DNA of 36,353 nucleotides from Paracoccaceae bacterium (GTDB lineage: Bacteria > Pseudomonadota > Alphaproteobacteria > Rhodobacterales > Rhodobacteraceae): positions 1 through 36,353 of the forward strand of contig JAFIEE010000014.1 of assembly GCA_020832705.1 (NCBI GenBank), in the 5' to 3' direction. A program made the translations under genes and the position numbers. This document shows, one piece after another, positions 15,971-24,748 of this stretch. The notes beneath the pieces were generated by a model that saw only the letters and a list, made by a program, of their open reading frames with translations, did not search any database and had not been told where the DNA came from. The first letter of the stretch is position 1. Each line of letters begins with the position of its first letter.

Positions 15971-17101
15971 TCAGCGCAGCATCGGCGGGCGCGCGTCCAC
16001 CCAGGCCCCGCCCCGCTTTGCCGAATCCACCGCCGCGGCCACGGCGGCCATGGAGCGCAGACCGGCCTCGGCCAGTGGCAGGCCGTCGCGCTTCTCGCCC
16101 CGGATGACGGCGGCCAGATCGACATAGATATTGCCGACGGCAAAGGCGAAGCCCTCGGGATGCGCGATCGGCAGGCGGGTCAGGCGCGCGGCATCTTCGC
16201 CCAGTCCCGGTTCGGCTTTCTCGATGATCTGCGTGCGCCCGCCCAGGGGCGAATACCAGACCTGATCGGGGTGTTCCGAGGCCCAGCGCATCCCGCCGGT
16301 TTCGCCGAACACCTGAATGTCGAACCCGTGCTGGCGCCCGATCGCCACCGCCGAGGTCCAGAGCCGCCCCACCGTGCCGCCGGACATGCGGAAATTCACC
16401 ATCGCATCGTCCTCCAGCACACGGCTGGAAATGGTCGAGGCAAAGTCGGCCGAGAGCGTTTCCACCTCGTCGCCGGTGATGAAGCTCGCCATGTGCAGCG
16501 CGTGGATGCCGCAATCGGCAAATTGCCCCGAGACCCCGGCCTGTGCCGGATCATAGCGCCAGCGCACGCGCGGATTGTCGGCATTTGCGGCGTCGGCATG
16601 GTGGCCGTGGCTGAAACTGGCCACCACGACCCGGATCCGGCCCAGCGCGCCCGCGCGCACCATCGCCCGCATTTCGCGCACCATCGGATAGGCGGAATAG
16701 CAGTAATTCACGGCGCAGATGCGGCCCGTGCTGCGGGCGATGCGCACGATCTCCTCGCCCTCTTCCACGGTCATGGTCATGGGCTTTTCGCACAGGACAT
16801 GAAACCCGGCCTCCAGATAGGCCTTCGTGATCTCGGAATGCGTGGCGTTCGGGGTGGCCACGGTCACCAGTTCCACCCGGTCATCGCGCCCGCGCTCGCC
16901 CGCCAGCATCTCGCGCCAGTCGCCATAGGCGCGGTCGGGCGCCACGCCCAGACGCTGCGCATAGTCGCGTCCCTTCGCGGGGTCCGCATCCAGCGCCCCG
17001 GCGGCCAGGGTGAACAAGCCGTCCGCCTGCGCGCCGATCCGGTGCGCCGGGCCGATCTGGCTGCCCTCGCCCCCGCCGATCATGCCCCAGTTCAGTTTCA
17101 T
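15971..17101 (-). CDS. Gfo/Idh/MocA-family oxidoreductase
   Basis: A 376-residue NAD(P)-dependent dehydrogenase. The Rossmann start MIGGGEGSQIGPAHR, the cofactor-side motif LCEKPMTMT and the catalytic-region motif GQFADCGIHALHMASF (His in GIHALH) place it in the Gfo/Idh/MocA family, with the C-terminal alpha/beta domain complete. Relatives oxidise inositol isomers, inosose, rhizopine or sugars. It is the third gene of a minus operon after a first oxidoreductase (18020-19135) and an IolE-like gene. Together with IolG at 23753-24748 the locus holds three members of this family, which suggests use of several inositol isomers or derivatives. Exact substrate unknown. Confidence 0.88.
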   Translation of the reverse strand: MKLNWGMIGGGEGSQIGPAHRIGAQADGLFTLAAGALDADPAKGRDYAQRLGVAPDRAYGDWREMLAGERGRDDRVELVTVATPNATHSEITKAYLEAGFHVLCEKPMTMTVEEGEEIVRIARSTGRICAVNYCYSAYPMVREMRAMVRAGALGRIRVVVASFSHGHHADAANADNPRVRWRYDPAQAGVSGQFADCGIHALHMASFITGDEVETLSADFASTISSRVLEDDAMVNFRMSGGTVGRLWTSAVAIGRQHGFDIQVFGETGGMRWASEHPDQVWYSPLGGRTQIIEKAEPGLGEDAARLTRLPIAHPEGFAFAVGNIYVDLAAVIRGEKRDGLPLAEAGLRSMAAVAAAVDSAKRGGAWVDARPPMLR

Positions 17102-17116
17102 GGCCTTGCCTCCCTC

Positions 17117-18007
17117 TCAGAAGCCGATGCTGCGCAGGTAGTCGCGGTTGGCCCGCGCGTCGGTGACGGGCGAGATATCGAGTGTGGGGTCGCAATCCTG
17201 CTCGACCGTGCACCAGCCCTCGAACCCATGATCAAGCAGGAGTTGCCGCACCGCCGGAAAATCCACATCGCCCTTGCCCAGATTGCAGAAAATCCCCTGC
17301 CCGCAGGCGTCATAGAACCCCGTGCCCTTCGCGATCACATCGGCCTTCACCGCCGGGTCGATGTCCTTGAAATGCATGTAGGAAATGCGGCTCATGTGGC
17401 GGCGCATGAAATCCACCGGGTCGAACCCCGCATAGGAATGGTGGCCCGTGTCGAAGCAGATTTTCAGCACGTCTTCGGGCACCTCGTCCAGAAGCCGCTC
17501 CAGTTCCGGCTCGAAATCCATGAACCCGGCGGCATGGGCGTGGATGCCCACCGTCAGCCCGTATTCCTCGGCCCCCATCCGCGCGACATGCGCGATGCGG
17601 TCGCGAAACGCTGCCCATTCCTGCGCGTCCATCTGCTCGGCATCCTCGGCCCGCCCGGCCGTCGGCGCGCGGCGCGGCGAGATCGAATCGATCAGCACCA
17701 GATGCTGCGCGCCATGGGCCGCCAGCGCGCGGCAGGTGCGCACCGCGCCGTCCAGCACATCGTCCCATTGTGCCGGGTCATGAAAGGCGCGGAAGACCAC
17801 ACCGCCGATCAGCTCCAGCCCGTGTTCGTCCAGCGCCTCGGCCAATACGGCGGGGTCCTCGGGCATGTAGCCCACGGGACCCAGTTCGATGCCCGTATAC
17901 CCCGCCTCGGCGCATTCGCGCAGCACCTTCCGCCAGGGCGGATTGCGCTTGTCGTTCGGAAACTCGACACCCCAGGAACAGGGGGCATTGCCGATGCGGA
18001 TCGTCAT
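17117..18007 (-). CDS. iolE: IolE-like inosose dehydratase / sugar isomerase-epimerase TIM barrel
   Basis: A 296-residue protein of the xylose isomerase-like TIM-barrel family. Motifs include the start IGNAPCSWGVEF, GYTGIELGPVGYMP, the metal-site regions GIHAHAAGFMDFEPEL and CFDTGHHSYAGFDPVDF, HFKDID, and a late Glu in TVEQDCDP. IolE dehydrates scyllo-inosose to the trihydroxycyclohexanedione used by IolD. The family also includes epimerases, so the specific call rests on its place between two inositol-type oxidoreductases and opposite iolD. No other dehydratase candidate is in the locus. It ends 16 bp before the next oxidoreductase start and follows the upstream one by 12 bp. Confidence 0.75.
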   Translation of the reverse strand: MTIRIGNAPCSWGVEFPNDKRNPPWRKVLRECAEAGYTGIELGPVGYMPEDPAVLAEALDEHGLELIGGVVFRAFHDPAQWDDVLDGAVRTCRALAAHGAQHLVLIDSISPRRAPTAGRAEDAEQMDAQEWAAFRDRIAHVARMGAEEYGLTVGIHAHAAGFMDFEPELERLLDEVPEDVLKICFDTGHHSYAGFDPVDFMRRHMSRISYMHFKDIDPAVKADVIAKGTGFYDACGQGIFCNLGKGDVDFPAVRQLLLDHGFEGWCTVEQDCDPTLDISPVTDARANRDYLRSIGF

Positions 18008-18019
18008 GCGGTGTGCCTT

Positions 18020-19135
18020 TCAGACAGTGGGAACAGGATGCCAGCGACCATCAGCGGCGGCGGCGAAAGCGGTGTCGATCACCTGCGCGACGGCCAACCC
18101 GTCGCGGAAGGTCGGCCAGACCGGGTGGCCGGTTTCGATCGCGCGCAGGAAATCGCGCGCCTCGGTGATGATCTGGTCCTGATAGCCGGTGCCATGCCCC
18201 GGACCCTGACAGAAGGGCAGGTAATCGGGGTGGGCCGGGCCAGTGAGGATCTTCGTGAACCCGCGCGTCGCCTCGGGGCCCTCCATCCGGTAGAGCCAGA
18301 CCGCGTTCTGGTCTTCCTGATCGAAGCGGATCGCGCCCCTGGTGCCGTGGATCTCGTAGGCATAGCCCATCTTGCGGCCGGTGGCGATGCGGCTGAAATA
18401 CAGATGCCCCATGGTGCCCGATGCAAAGCGAACCATCATCTGCCCGTGGTCGTCATTATCCACCGGCGCAGGGCCGTCCGGGCCGGGGCGCGTGGCGTGC
18501 ACGGTCTCGACACGCGCGGACAGCTCCGTGATATCGCCCATCAGTGCCAGCGCGCAGTTGACCATGTGCGGGGCCAGATCGCCCATGCAGCCATTCGCGC
18601 GTCCTTCGCAGCGCCAGGTGTGCGGGGCCGCGGGGTCGGCGAAGAAATCTTCGGTGTGTTCGCCCCGGAACCATGTCACATCACCGATCGCGCCCTCGGC
18701 CAGAAGCTGGCGCACGAATTGTGTCGCAGGCGTGCGGACATAGTTGAAGCCGACCATGTTGGGCACGCCCGCAGCTTCGGCAGCCGCCACCATGGCCTGC
18801 GCGTCCGTGAGCGAGGCGCCCAGCGGCTTTTCACAGAACACCGGCTTGCCGCGCGCGAACGCGGCGTCGGCAATCGCGCGGTGGGTGGTCTGGGGTGATG
18901 CGATGACCACGGCCTCGACCCGAGGATCGGCGACCAGCGCCTGCCAGTCGGGCGCGGCGCGGGCGAAGCCGAACGCGGCGCGGTAGCGCTCCGAAGATGC
19001 GGCCGTGGACCCGGTGACCATTTCAAGCCGCGGGCGCAGCGCGGTGTCGAAAACGGCACCCACAGCGGCCAGCGCCACCGCATGGGCCTTGCCCATGTAT
19101 CCCCCGCCGATCAGGCCGATGCCGATCTCGCGCAT
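18020..19135 (-). CDS. Gfo/Idh/MocA-family oxidoreductase
   Basis: A 371-residue dehydrogenase with Rossmann motif GLIGGGYMGKAHA, the EKPLG motif and a substrate-region segment GCMGDLAPHMVNCAL. A start at ATG 19133-19135 follows GGGGGGAAT; an upstream extension to 19210 would run through the operator and was rejected. It is the first gene of the minus operon that diverges from iolD, and its start lies 28 bp from the LacI-type palindrome. Its closest functional guess is an inositol or inosose dehydrogenase acting on an isomer other than that used by IolG. This comes from context and not from a diagnostic residue. Confidence 0.88.
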   Translation of the reverse strand: MREIGIGLIGGGYMGKAHAVALAAVGAVFDTALRPRLEMVTGSTAASSERYRAAFGFARAAPDWQALVADPRVEAVVIASPQTTHRAIADAAFARGKPVFCEKPLGASLTDAQAMVAAAEAAGVPNMVGFNYVRTPATQFVRQLLAEGAIGDVTWFRGEHTEDFFADPAAPHTWRCEGRANGCMGDLAPHMVNCALALMGDITELSARVETVHATRPGPDGPAPVDNDDHGQMMVRFASGTMGHLYFSRIATGRKMGYAYEIHGTRGAIRFDQEDQNAVWLYRMEGPEATRGFTKILTGPAHPDYLPFCQGPGHGTGYQDQIITEARDFLRAIETGHPVWPTFRDGLAVAQVIDTAFAAAADGRWHPVPTV

Positions 19136-19163
19136 GATTCCCCCCGTATCGGCACAAGGCTGG

Positions 19164-19179
19164 TTGCAACCGGTTGCAA
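19164..19179. promoter_or_regulatory. LacI-family operator TTGCAACCGGTTGCAA, second copy
   Basis: This 16-bp perfect palindrome is identical to the core of the operator at 14749-14766. It lies in the 89-bp gap between the divergent oxidoreductase (start 19135) and iolD (start 19225). An overlapping smaller palindrome GGTTGCAACC starts two bases to its left. It links the catabolic operons to the same LacI regulator. Confidence 0.85.
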
Positions 19180-19224
19180 AATTGATATCCTGAGTCGCGA
19201 GAATGTGCAAGGCGGGAGGAGATC

Positions 19225-21096
19225 ATGGCAGCGACAGGCGGCACCATTCGACTGACGACGGCACAGGCGATCACACGTTATCTGCTGAACCAGTTCATCG
19301 AAATCGACGGCGTTGAAACGCGCATCTGCGGCGGTGGGTTCGGCATTTTCGGACATGGCAACGTGCCCTGTCTGGGTGAGGCACTCTATCCGCACCGTGC
19401 CGAAATGCCGCTCTATCGTGGCCAGAACGAGCAAAGCATGGGTTTTGCCGCCGCGGCCTATGCGAAATACCACCTTCGGCGGCGCTTCATGTTCTGCACG
19501 GCCAGCGCAGGGCCGGGCACGGCGAATCTGCTGACCGCCTCTGCATTGGCCCATGCCAATCGCCTGCCGATGCTGATGCTCTGCGGCGATACGTTCCTCA
19601 CCCGCCTGCCCGACCCGGTGCTGCAGCAGCTCGAACATTTCGGCAATCCCACGCTGGGTGTGAATGACGCCTTCAAGGCCGTGACCCGGTTCTGGGACCG
19701 GATCACCCACCCCGCACAGGTGATCCAGTCGCTGCCTGCCGCCCTTGCCACCATGCTGGACCCCGCCGATTGCGGCCCGGCCTTTCTCGGCTTGCCGCAG
19801 GATGTTCAGGGCTGGGCTTATGACTACCCGGAGGAGTTCTTTGCGCGCCGCGTGCACCGCATCCGCCGCCAGTCGCCCGACATGGCCGAGATCGCCGAGG
19901 CGGCCGAGGTGCTGCGCAGCGCCGCCCGCCCCATGATCATCGCGGGCGGTGGCGTGCAATATGCGCAGGCCGTGCCGGAACTGACGGCTTTTGCCGAAGC
20001 CCATGGCATCCCCGTGGTCGAAACCATCGCGGGCCGCGCCAATCTGCTGGCCAGCCATCCGCTGAATATCGGTCCCATCGGCGTCACCGGTTCGGACTGC
20101 GCCAATACGATTGCCGAAGCCGCCGACGTGGTGCTGGCGGTCGGAACGCGGCTGCAGGATTTCACCACCGGATCATGGACCGCCTTTGCCCGGGATGCGC
20201 GCTTCATCGGGCTGAACGTGGGCCGCCATGATGCCATGAAACACCTTTCGCTGCCGGTGGTGGGCTGCGCGAAACGCGCGCTGCCGCTCTTGGGTGCGGC
20301 GCTGGAGGATTATCGCGCCCCCGAAGGCTGGACCGCGCAGGCGCGCGACGAACGCGCCAAGTGGGATGCCTATGTCGCGCAGAATGTCAGCCACGGGAAC
20401 CGCCCCGCTTCCTACGCGCAGGCCATCGGCGTGGTGAACGCGCTGTGCGACCCCCGCGACCGGGTGGTGACGGCCGCAGGGGGGCTGCCCGCCGAAGTCA
20501 CCGCCAACTGGCGCACGCTGGATATCGGCACCGTCGATGTCGAATTCGGCTTTTCCTGCATGGGCTATGAAATCGCCGGCGGCTGGGGCGCGCGGATTGC
20601 GCAGGCCGAGGTTGAACCCGAGCGCGACACGATCGTTTTCGTGGGCGACGGCAGTTACCTGCTGATGAATTCGGACATCTATTCCAGCGTGCTGACGGAC
20701 AAGAAACTGATCGTGCTGGTGCTGGACAATGGCGGTTTCGCGGTGATCAACAAGCTGCAGAACAACACCGGCCAGCCGAGTTTCAACAACCTGATCGCCG
20801 ATTGTCCGACCGTGCCCGCGCCCTTCGCCGTGGATTTCGAATCCCACGCCCGCGCCATGGGGGCCGAGGCCGTGACCGTGGCCAACCCGGCGGAACTGGG
20901 CGATGCGTTCACCCGCGCCAAGGCCGCCGACAGGACCACGGTCATCGTCATGCAGGTGGACGCTTACGAGGGCTGGACCACCGAGGGGCACGCCTGGTGG
21001 GAGGTCGGCACGCCCGAGGTCTCGGACAGCGAATCCGTCCGCGCAAAGCACGCCGAGATCGAGGCCACCCGCGCCCGCCAGCGGCAGGGGGTGTGA
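19225..21096 (+). CDS. iolD: 3D-(3,5/4)-trihydroxycyclohexane-1,2-dione hydrolase (IolD)
   Basis: A 623-residue thiamine-diphosphate enzyme that opens the ring of the dehydrated inosose to give 5-deoxy-glucuronate. The three-domain order of the acetolactate-synthase family is present: an N-terminal pyrimidine-binding domain with catalytic Glu E69 in YRGQNEQSMGFAAAAYAK, a central domain (about 215-350), and a C-terminal cofactor domain with VGDGSYLLMNSDIYSS and VLDNGGF. The segment CGGGFGIFGHGNV is typical of IolD. The length matches IolD proteins. A strong GGGAGGAG site precedes the ATG. It is the first gene of the plus operon iolD-iolC-iolB-like-iolJ-iolG, and the LacI operator lies 46 bp upstream. 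Confidence 0.96.
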   Translation: MAATGGTIRLTTAQAITRYLLNQFIEIDGVETRICGGGFGIFGHGNVPCLGEALYPHRAEMPLYRGQNEQSMGFAAAAYAKYHLRRRFMFCTASAGPGTANLLTASALAHANRLPMLMLCGDTFLTRLPDPVLQQLEHFGNPTLGVNDAFKAVTRFWDRITHPAQVIQSLPAALATMLDPADCGPAFLGLPQDVQGWAYDYPEEFFARRVHRIRRQSPDMAEIAEAAEVLRSAARPMIIAGGGVQYAQAVPELTAFAEAHGIPVVETIAGRANLLASHPLNIGPIGVTGSDCANTIAEAADVVLAVGTRLQDFTTGSWTAFARDARFIGLNVGRHDAMKHLSLPVVGCAKRALPLLGAALEDYRAPEGWTAQARDERAKWDAYVAQNVSHGNRPASYAQAIGVVNALCDPRDRVVTAAGGLPAEVTANWRTLDIGTVDVEFGFSCMGYEIAGGWGARIAQAEVEPERDTIVFVGDGSYLLMNSDIYSSVLTDKKLIVLVLDNGGFAVINKLQNNTGQPSFNNLIADCPTVPAPFAVDFESHARAMGAEAVTVANPAELGDAFTRAKAADRTTVIVMQVDAYEGWTTEGHAWWEVGTPEVSDSESVRAKHAEIEATRARQRQGV

Positions 21097-21097
21097 G

Positions 21098-22063
21098 ATG
21101 CTGAAGGGCAACCGCTTCGTCATCATCGGGCGCGCGGGCATGGACCTCTACCCCGACCCGCCCGGCACGCGCACCGAAGAGGCGACGCGCTTCTTCTCCT
21201 GCCTTGGCGGGTCCTCTGCCAATATTGCCGTGGCCATCACCCGGCTGGGCGGCCGTGCCGATCTGGTTACCTGCGTGGCCGATGACGCCATCGGGCGCTT
21301 CGCGCTCAATGAACTGGACCGCTACGGCATTGGCCGCGCGCATGTCCGTTCGGTCGGCGGCGAGGCGCGCAACACGCTTGCCATCGTCGAAAGCCGGGTC
21401 GAGGATCACCAGTCGGTCATCTATCGCAACGGTGCGGCTGATTTCGAGATGACACAGGCGGATGTGGAGGCCGTGGATTACACCGCCCATGACGCGCTCA
21501 TCACCACTGGCACGGTCCTTGCCGCCGAACCCTCGCGCAGCGCCACGTTCCGCGCGTTCGATCTGGCCCGCGCGGCCGGGCTGCCGCTGATCTTCGACAT
21601 CGACTATCGGCCCTACTCCTGGCCCTCGGCCGATGTTGCCGCCGAAGTCTATTCCCGCGCGGGGGCCATGTGCGATGTGATCGTCGGCAATGATGTCGAA
21701 TTCGGTTTCATGGCCGGAGACTACGCGCGCGGGCTGGACAAGGCGCGCGCGCTTGTCGCGAAAGGCGCGAAACTGGCCGTCTACAAGATGGGCGAGAAAG
21801 GCGCGATCACCATCACCCCCGAGGGCGAGATCACCACCGGCATCTACCGCACGCAGGCGCTGAAACCCACCGGCGCGGGCGACAGTTTCATGGGCGGTCT
21901 GGTCTCGGGGCTGGCCGATGGGCTTTCGCTGCGCGAGGCCGTGCTCCAAGGCTCTGCAAGCGCTGCGATGGTCGTGGCCCGGGTGGGCTGCGCCCCGGCC
22001 ATGCCCACCCGTGCCGAACTGGACGACTTCCGCGCCCGTCATCCCGGCCCGGATGCGGCCTGA
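21098..22063 (+). CDS. iolC: 5-dehydro-2-deoxygluconokinase (IolC), stand-alone form
   Basis: A 321-residue PfkB/ribokinase-family kinase that phosphorylates 2-deoxy-5-keto-D-gluconate at C6. It shows FFSCLGGSSANIAVAITRLG (PfkB signature 1), DIDYRPYSW and the ATP/catalytic motif KPTGAGDSFMGGL with its GAGD base. Many proteobacterial IolC proteins carry a fused C-terminal aldolase-like domain of about 300 residues; that domain is absent here and a separate IolJ aldolase is encoded downstream. The start at 21098 is 1 nt after the iolD stop. The open frame extends upstream to 20903 but only inside iolD. Confidence 0.94.
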   Translation: MLKGNRFVIIGRAGMDLYPDPPGTRTEEATRFFSCLGGSSANIAVAITRLGGRADLVTCVADDAIGRFALNELDRYGIGRAHVRSVGGEARNTLAIVESRVEDHQSVIYRNGAADFEMTQADVEAVDYTAHDALITTGTVLAAEPSRSATFRAFDLARAAGLPLIFDIDYRPYSWPSADVAAEVYSRAGAMCDVIVGNDVEFGFMAGDYARGLDKARALVAKGAKLAVYKMGEKGAITITPEGEITTGIYRTQALKPTGAGDSFMGGLVSGLADGLSLREAVLQGSASAAMVVARVGCAPAMPTRAELDDFRARHPGPDAA

Positions 22064-22075
22064 AAGGAAACACCG

Positions 22076-22915
22076 ATGCATATTCCACCCCATGACAACC
22101 GGAACCGCGCCATCGTCGATGTCGATGACGCGCATGTGCCGCTGGTCTATTTCAACATCGTGAAACTGCGCGCGGGCGAATCCTTCGACTATCGCGTGCC
22201 CGGCTATGAAACCTGCGTCGTCCCCGCCACCGGCACGGTGACGGTCGAGACCGGTGGAGAGAGCTTCGCCGATATCGGCAATCGCGGCGCCGACGTCTGG
22301 GATGGCGAACCCGAGGGTGTCTATGTCCCCACCGACACCGGCGCCCGCATCACCGCCCGGACCGACACCGAGTGTTTCATCGCGGGCGCGCGCTTCGCCG
22401 AGACACTGCGCCCCTTTGCCGTGCGCGCGCCGGATCTGGACCTGGTGCAATACGGCAGCGATGACACCAAGACGCACCGCAAGATCAAGCATATCCTTGG
22501 CGCGGCGCATCATGACCGTGTGGGGCGCCTGCTGGTGTCGGAACTCTTCACTGTCGGCGCGGGCGGGTGGTCAGGCTTTCCCAGCCACAAGCATGACACC
22601 GACAGGTTGCCCGACGAGACCCGTCATGACGAATGCTACAACTTCCGCTTCCGGCCCGATTATGGCTCGGGGCTGCAGATGCTGCAGCGGGTCGACAATG
22701 AACCTGGCGACGCCTATCACATCGTCAATGGCTCGACCGTGCTGATAGACAGGGGCTATCACCCCTGCTGCGTGCTGCCGGGCTATGAGATGTATTATTT
22801 CACCATCCTTGGCGGGCAGTCGCAGCGCAGCCTGAAGCAGTATTTCCAGCCCACCCATGCCGCGCAACTGCACACGATCCCCGGCATCATGGATATGGTG
22901 GCGAAGTTCAAATGA
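22076..22915 (+). CDS. Divergent IolB-like cupin (5-deoxy-glucuronate isomerase family)
   Basis: A 279-residue KduI/IolB-fold protein. Likely metal ligands H171 and H173 in FPSHKHD, E186 in HDECYNF, and H229 in RGYHPCC fall at the same residue numbers as in the canonical IolB of 9772-10566. The surrounding motifs differ clearly: SGFPSHKHD replaces [17 protein letters not shown] replaces EETYYHRL, and the C-terminal tail LKQYFQPTHAAQL is unlike IolB. It lies between iolC and iolJ, where iolB commonly sits, with a 12-bp gap to iolC and a 4-bp overlap with iolJ. It may be the main isomerase of this operon or a paralogue for a different deoxy-uronate. Both ideas are inference. Confidence 0.85.
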   Translation: MHIPPHDNRNRAIVDVDDAHVPLVYFNIVKLRAGESFDYRVPGYETCVVPATGTVTVETGGESFADIGNRGADVWDGEPEGVYVPTDTGARITARTDTECFIAGARFAETLRPFAVRAPDLDLVQYGSDDTKTHRKIKHILGAAHHDRVGRLLVSELFTVGAGGWSGFPSHKHDTDRLPDETRHDECYNFRFRPDYGSGLQMLQRVDNEPGDAYHIVNGSTVLIDRGYHPCCVLPGYEMYYFTILGGQSQRSLKQYFQPTHAAQLHTIPGIMDMVAKFK

Positions 22916-23751
22916 CGCTGGCCACGCTCTCCGATGTGCTGCAGCCTGCGGTTGCGGGCGGCTACGCGGTCCCCGGCCTTGTCTGTCTGGGCTGGGAGGA
23001 CATGCGCGCCTATGCCATGGCGGCACAGGCCGAAGGCGCGCCGGTCATCCTGCAGGCCGGGCCATCGTGCCGCGCGCATACGCCCCTGCCCGTGCTGGGC
23101 GCGATGATGCGCCATCTGGCGGCCAGCGTCGATGTGCCGGTGGTCGTGCATCTGGACCATGGCTACACACTTGACGAATGCCGCGACGCACTGGACGCGG
23201 GCTTTACCTCGCTGATGTATGACGGCTCGCGCAAGCCCTTGGCGCAGAATATCGACGAAACCGCGCGCGTGGCCGAACTCGCCCATGCGGCGGGCATCTC
23301 CTGCGAGGGCGAGATCGGTTTCGTGGGCTATGCGGGGGGCGATGCCTCGGCGGGCACCGACCCGGCAGAGGCCGCGCGCTTCGCCCGCGAAAGCGGGGTG
23401 GATGCCATGGCGATTTCCGTGGGCAATGTGCATCTGCAGACCGACCACGAGGGCGGGCTGGACGAGGCCCGCATCCGCGCGATCGAAGCCGTGACCGAGG
23501 TGCCGCTGGTGATCCATGGCGGCTCGGGCGTGCCTTATGCGCAGCGCGCCACGCTGGCGGCGGGCTCGCGGATTGCCAAGTTCAACATCGGCACCGAATT
23601 GCGCATGGCCTTTGGCACGGCGCTGCGCGAAGCCGTGAATGCCGACCCGGCGCGCTATGACCGGGTGGCGATCCTGAAGGAAACACAGGACCCGGTGATG
23701 GAGGCCGCGCGCGCGGTGATCCGCAATCTGGGCGCATCGGGGAGGGGCTGA
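22912..23751 (+). CDS. iolJ: 6-phospho-5-dehydro-2-deoxy-D-gluconate aldolase (IolJ), class II
   Basis: A 279-residue zinc-dependent class II aldolase of the FbaA/GatY/IolJ family. Visible metal and active-site motifs are VVHLDHGYTLDEC, SLMYDGSRKPL, SCEGEIGFVG, SVGNVH and IHGGSGVPY with later KFNIGTEL. IolJ cleaves the product of IolC to dihydroxyacetone phosphate and malonate semialdehyde. The class fits tagatose- and fructose-bisphosphate aldolases as well, but the position directly after the IolB-like gene and before iolG in the operon supports IolJ. It overlaps the previous stop by 4 bp and is followed by iolG after 1 nt. Confidence 0.9.
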   Translation: MTLATLSDVLQPAVAGGYAVPGLVCLGWEDMRAYAMAAQAEGAPVILQAGPSCRAHTPLPVLGAMMRHLAASVDVPVVVHLDHGYTLDECRDALDAGFTSLMYDGSRKPLAQNIDETARVAELAHAAGISCEGEIGFVGYAGGDASAGTDPAEAARFARESGVDAMAISVGNVHLQTDHEGGLDEARIRAIEAVTEVPLVIHGGSGVPYAQRATLAAGSRIAKFNIGTELRMAFGTALREAVNADPARYDRVAILKETQDPVMEAARAVIRNLGASGRG

Positions 23752-23752
23752 C

Positions 23753-24748
23753 ATGCTGCGGATCGGACTTCTGGGCTGCGGGCGGATCGGACAGGTGCAC
23801 GCGCGCAGCATAAGGGCGCTGGATGGCGCGCAGGTTGTCGCCGTTTCGGACGCCATGCCGCAGGCGGCGCAGGCGCTGGCGGCGGAGACCGGTGCCGAAG
23901 CGCGCGACACGGCGGCGATCCTGACCGCCGCAGATGTGGACGCGGTGGTGATCGGCACGCCCACGGATACACATTTCGACCTGATCCAGGGCGCGGCGCG
24001 CGCAGGCAAGGCGATCTTCTGCGAAAAGCCCATCGACATGTCGGTGGACAACATCCGCGCCTGCATCGCGGTGGTGCGCGGGGCCGACGTGCCCTTCATG
24101 ACCGGGTTCAACCGCCGGTTCGATCCCAATTTCGCTGCGCTGCGCGCGCGCCTTCGTGCGGGCGACATCGGCGCGGTGGAGCTGGTCACCATCACCTCGC
24201 GCGACCCGGCACCGCCCCCGCTCGCTTATATCGAACGCTCGGGCGGGCTGTTCCGTGACATGATGATCCATGATTTCGACATGGCCCGCTTCCTGATGGC
24301 CGAGGAGTTCACCACCCTGCACGCCGTCGGCAGCGCGCTGGTGGACCCGGACATCGGCGCTGCGGGCGATGTGGACACGGCGGCCGTGATCCTGACCACG
24401 GGCAGCGGGCGCATCTGCCAGATCTCGAACTCGCGCCGCGCTGCCTATGGCTATGACCAGCGGATCGAGGTGCACGGGGCACGCGGCATGCTGCGCGCCG
24501 AGAACCAGTTGGAAACCACCGTCGAAATCGCCACCGAGGCCGGTTTCCGCTGCGACCCGGCGCAGCATTTCTTCCTTGAACGCTATGAGGCCGCCTATCT
24601 GGCCGAGATGCGCGCCTTTCTGGCTGTCGCGCGCGGGCAGGCCGCGCCCGAGCCGGACATCACCGACGGGCTGCGCGCGCAGATCATGGCGGATGCCGCC
24701 GCACAATCGCTGGCCACCGGCCTGCCGGTGGCGCTGGAGGCGGGTTAG
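23753..24748 (+). CDS. iolG: Inositol 2-dehydrogenase (IolG)
   Basis: A 331-residue Gfo/Idh/MocA dehydrogenase that oxidises myo-inositol to scyllo-inosose with NAD+. It has the Rossmann motif GLLGCGRIGQVHA, the EKPIDMS lysine motif and the catalytic GGLFRDMMIHDFDMARF segment (His in IHDFD), the pattern typical of bacterial IolG. Its length matches the family. It closes the plus-strand iol operon. The stop overlaps the 3' end of the small minus-strand membrane-protein gene by 4 bp. Confidence 0.93.
   Translation: MLRIGLLGCGRIGQVHARSIRALDGAQVVAVSDAMPQAAQALAAETGAEARDTAAILTAADVDAVVIGTPTDTHFDLIQGAARAGKAIFCEKPIDMSVDNIRACIAVVRGADVPFMTGFNRRFDPNFAALRARLRAGDIGAVELVTITSRDPAPPPLAYIERSGGLFRDMMIHDFDMARFLMAEEFTTLHAVGSALVDPDIGAAGDVDTAAVILTTGSGRICQISNSRRAAYGYDQRIEVHGARGMLRAENQLETTVEIATEAGFRCDPAQHFFLERYEAAYLAEMRAFLAVARGQAAPEPDITDGLRAQIMADAAAQSLATGLPVALEAG

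Noticed and set aside
16160-18898. 912-codon plus-strand open frame opposite the oxidoreductase and IolE-like genes
   Set aside because: Antisense to three family-matching genes; no recognisable motif in the translation.
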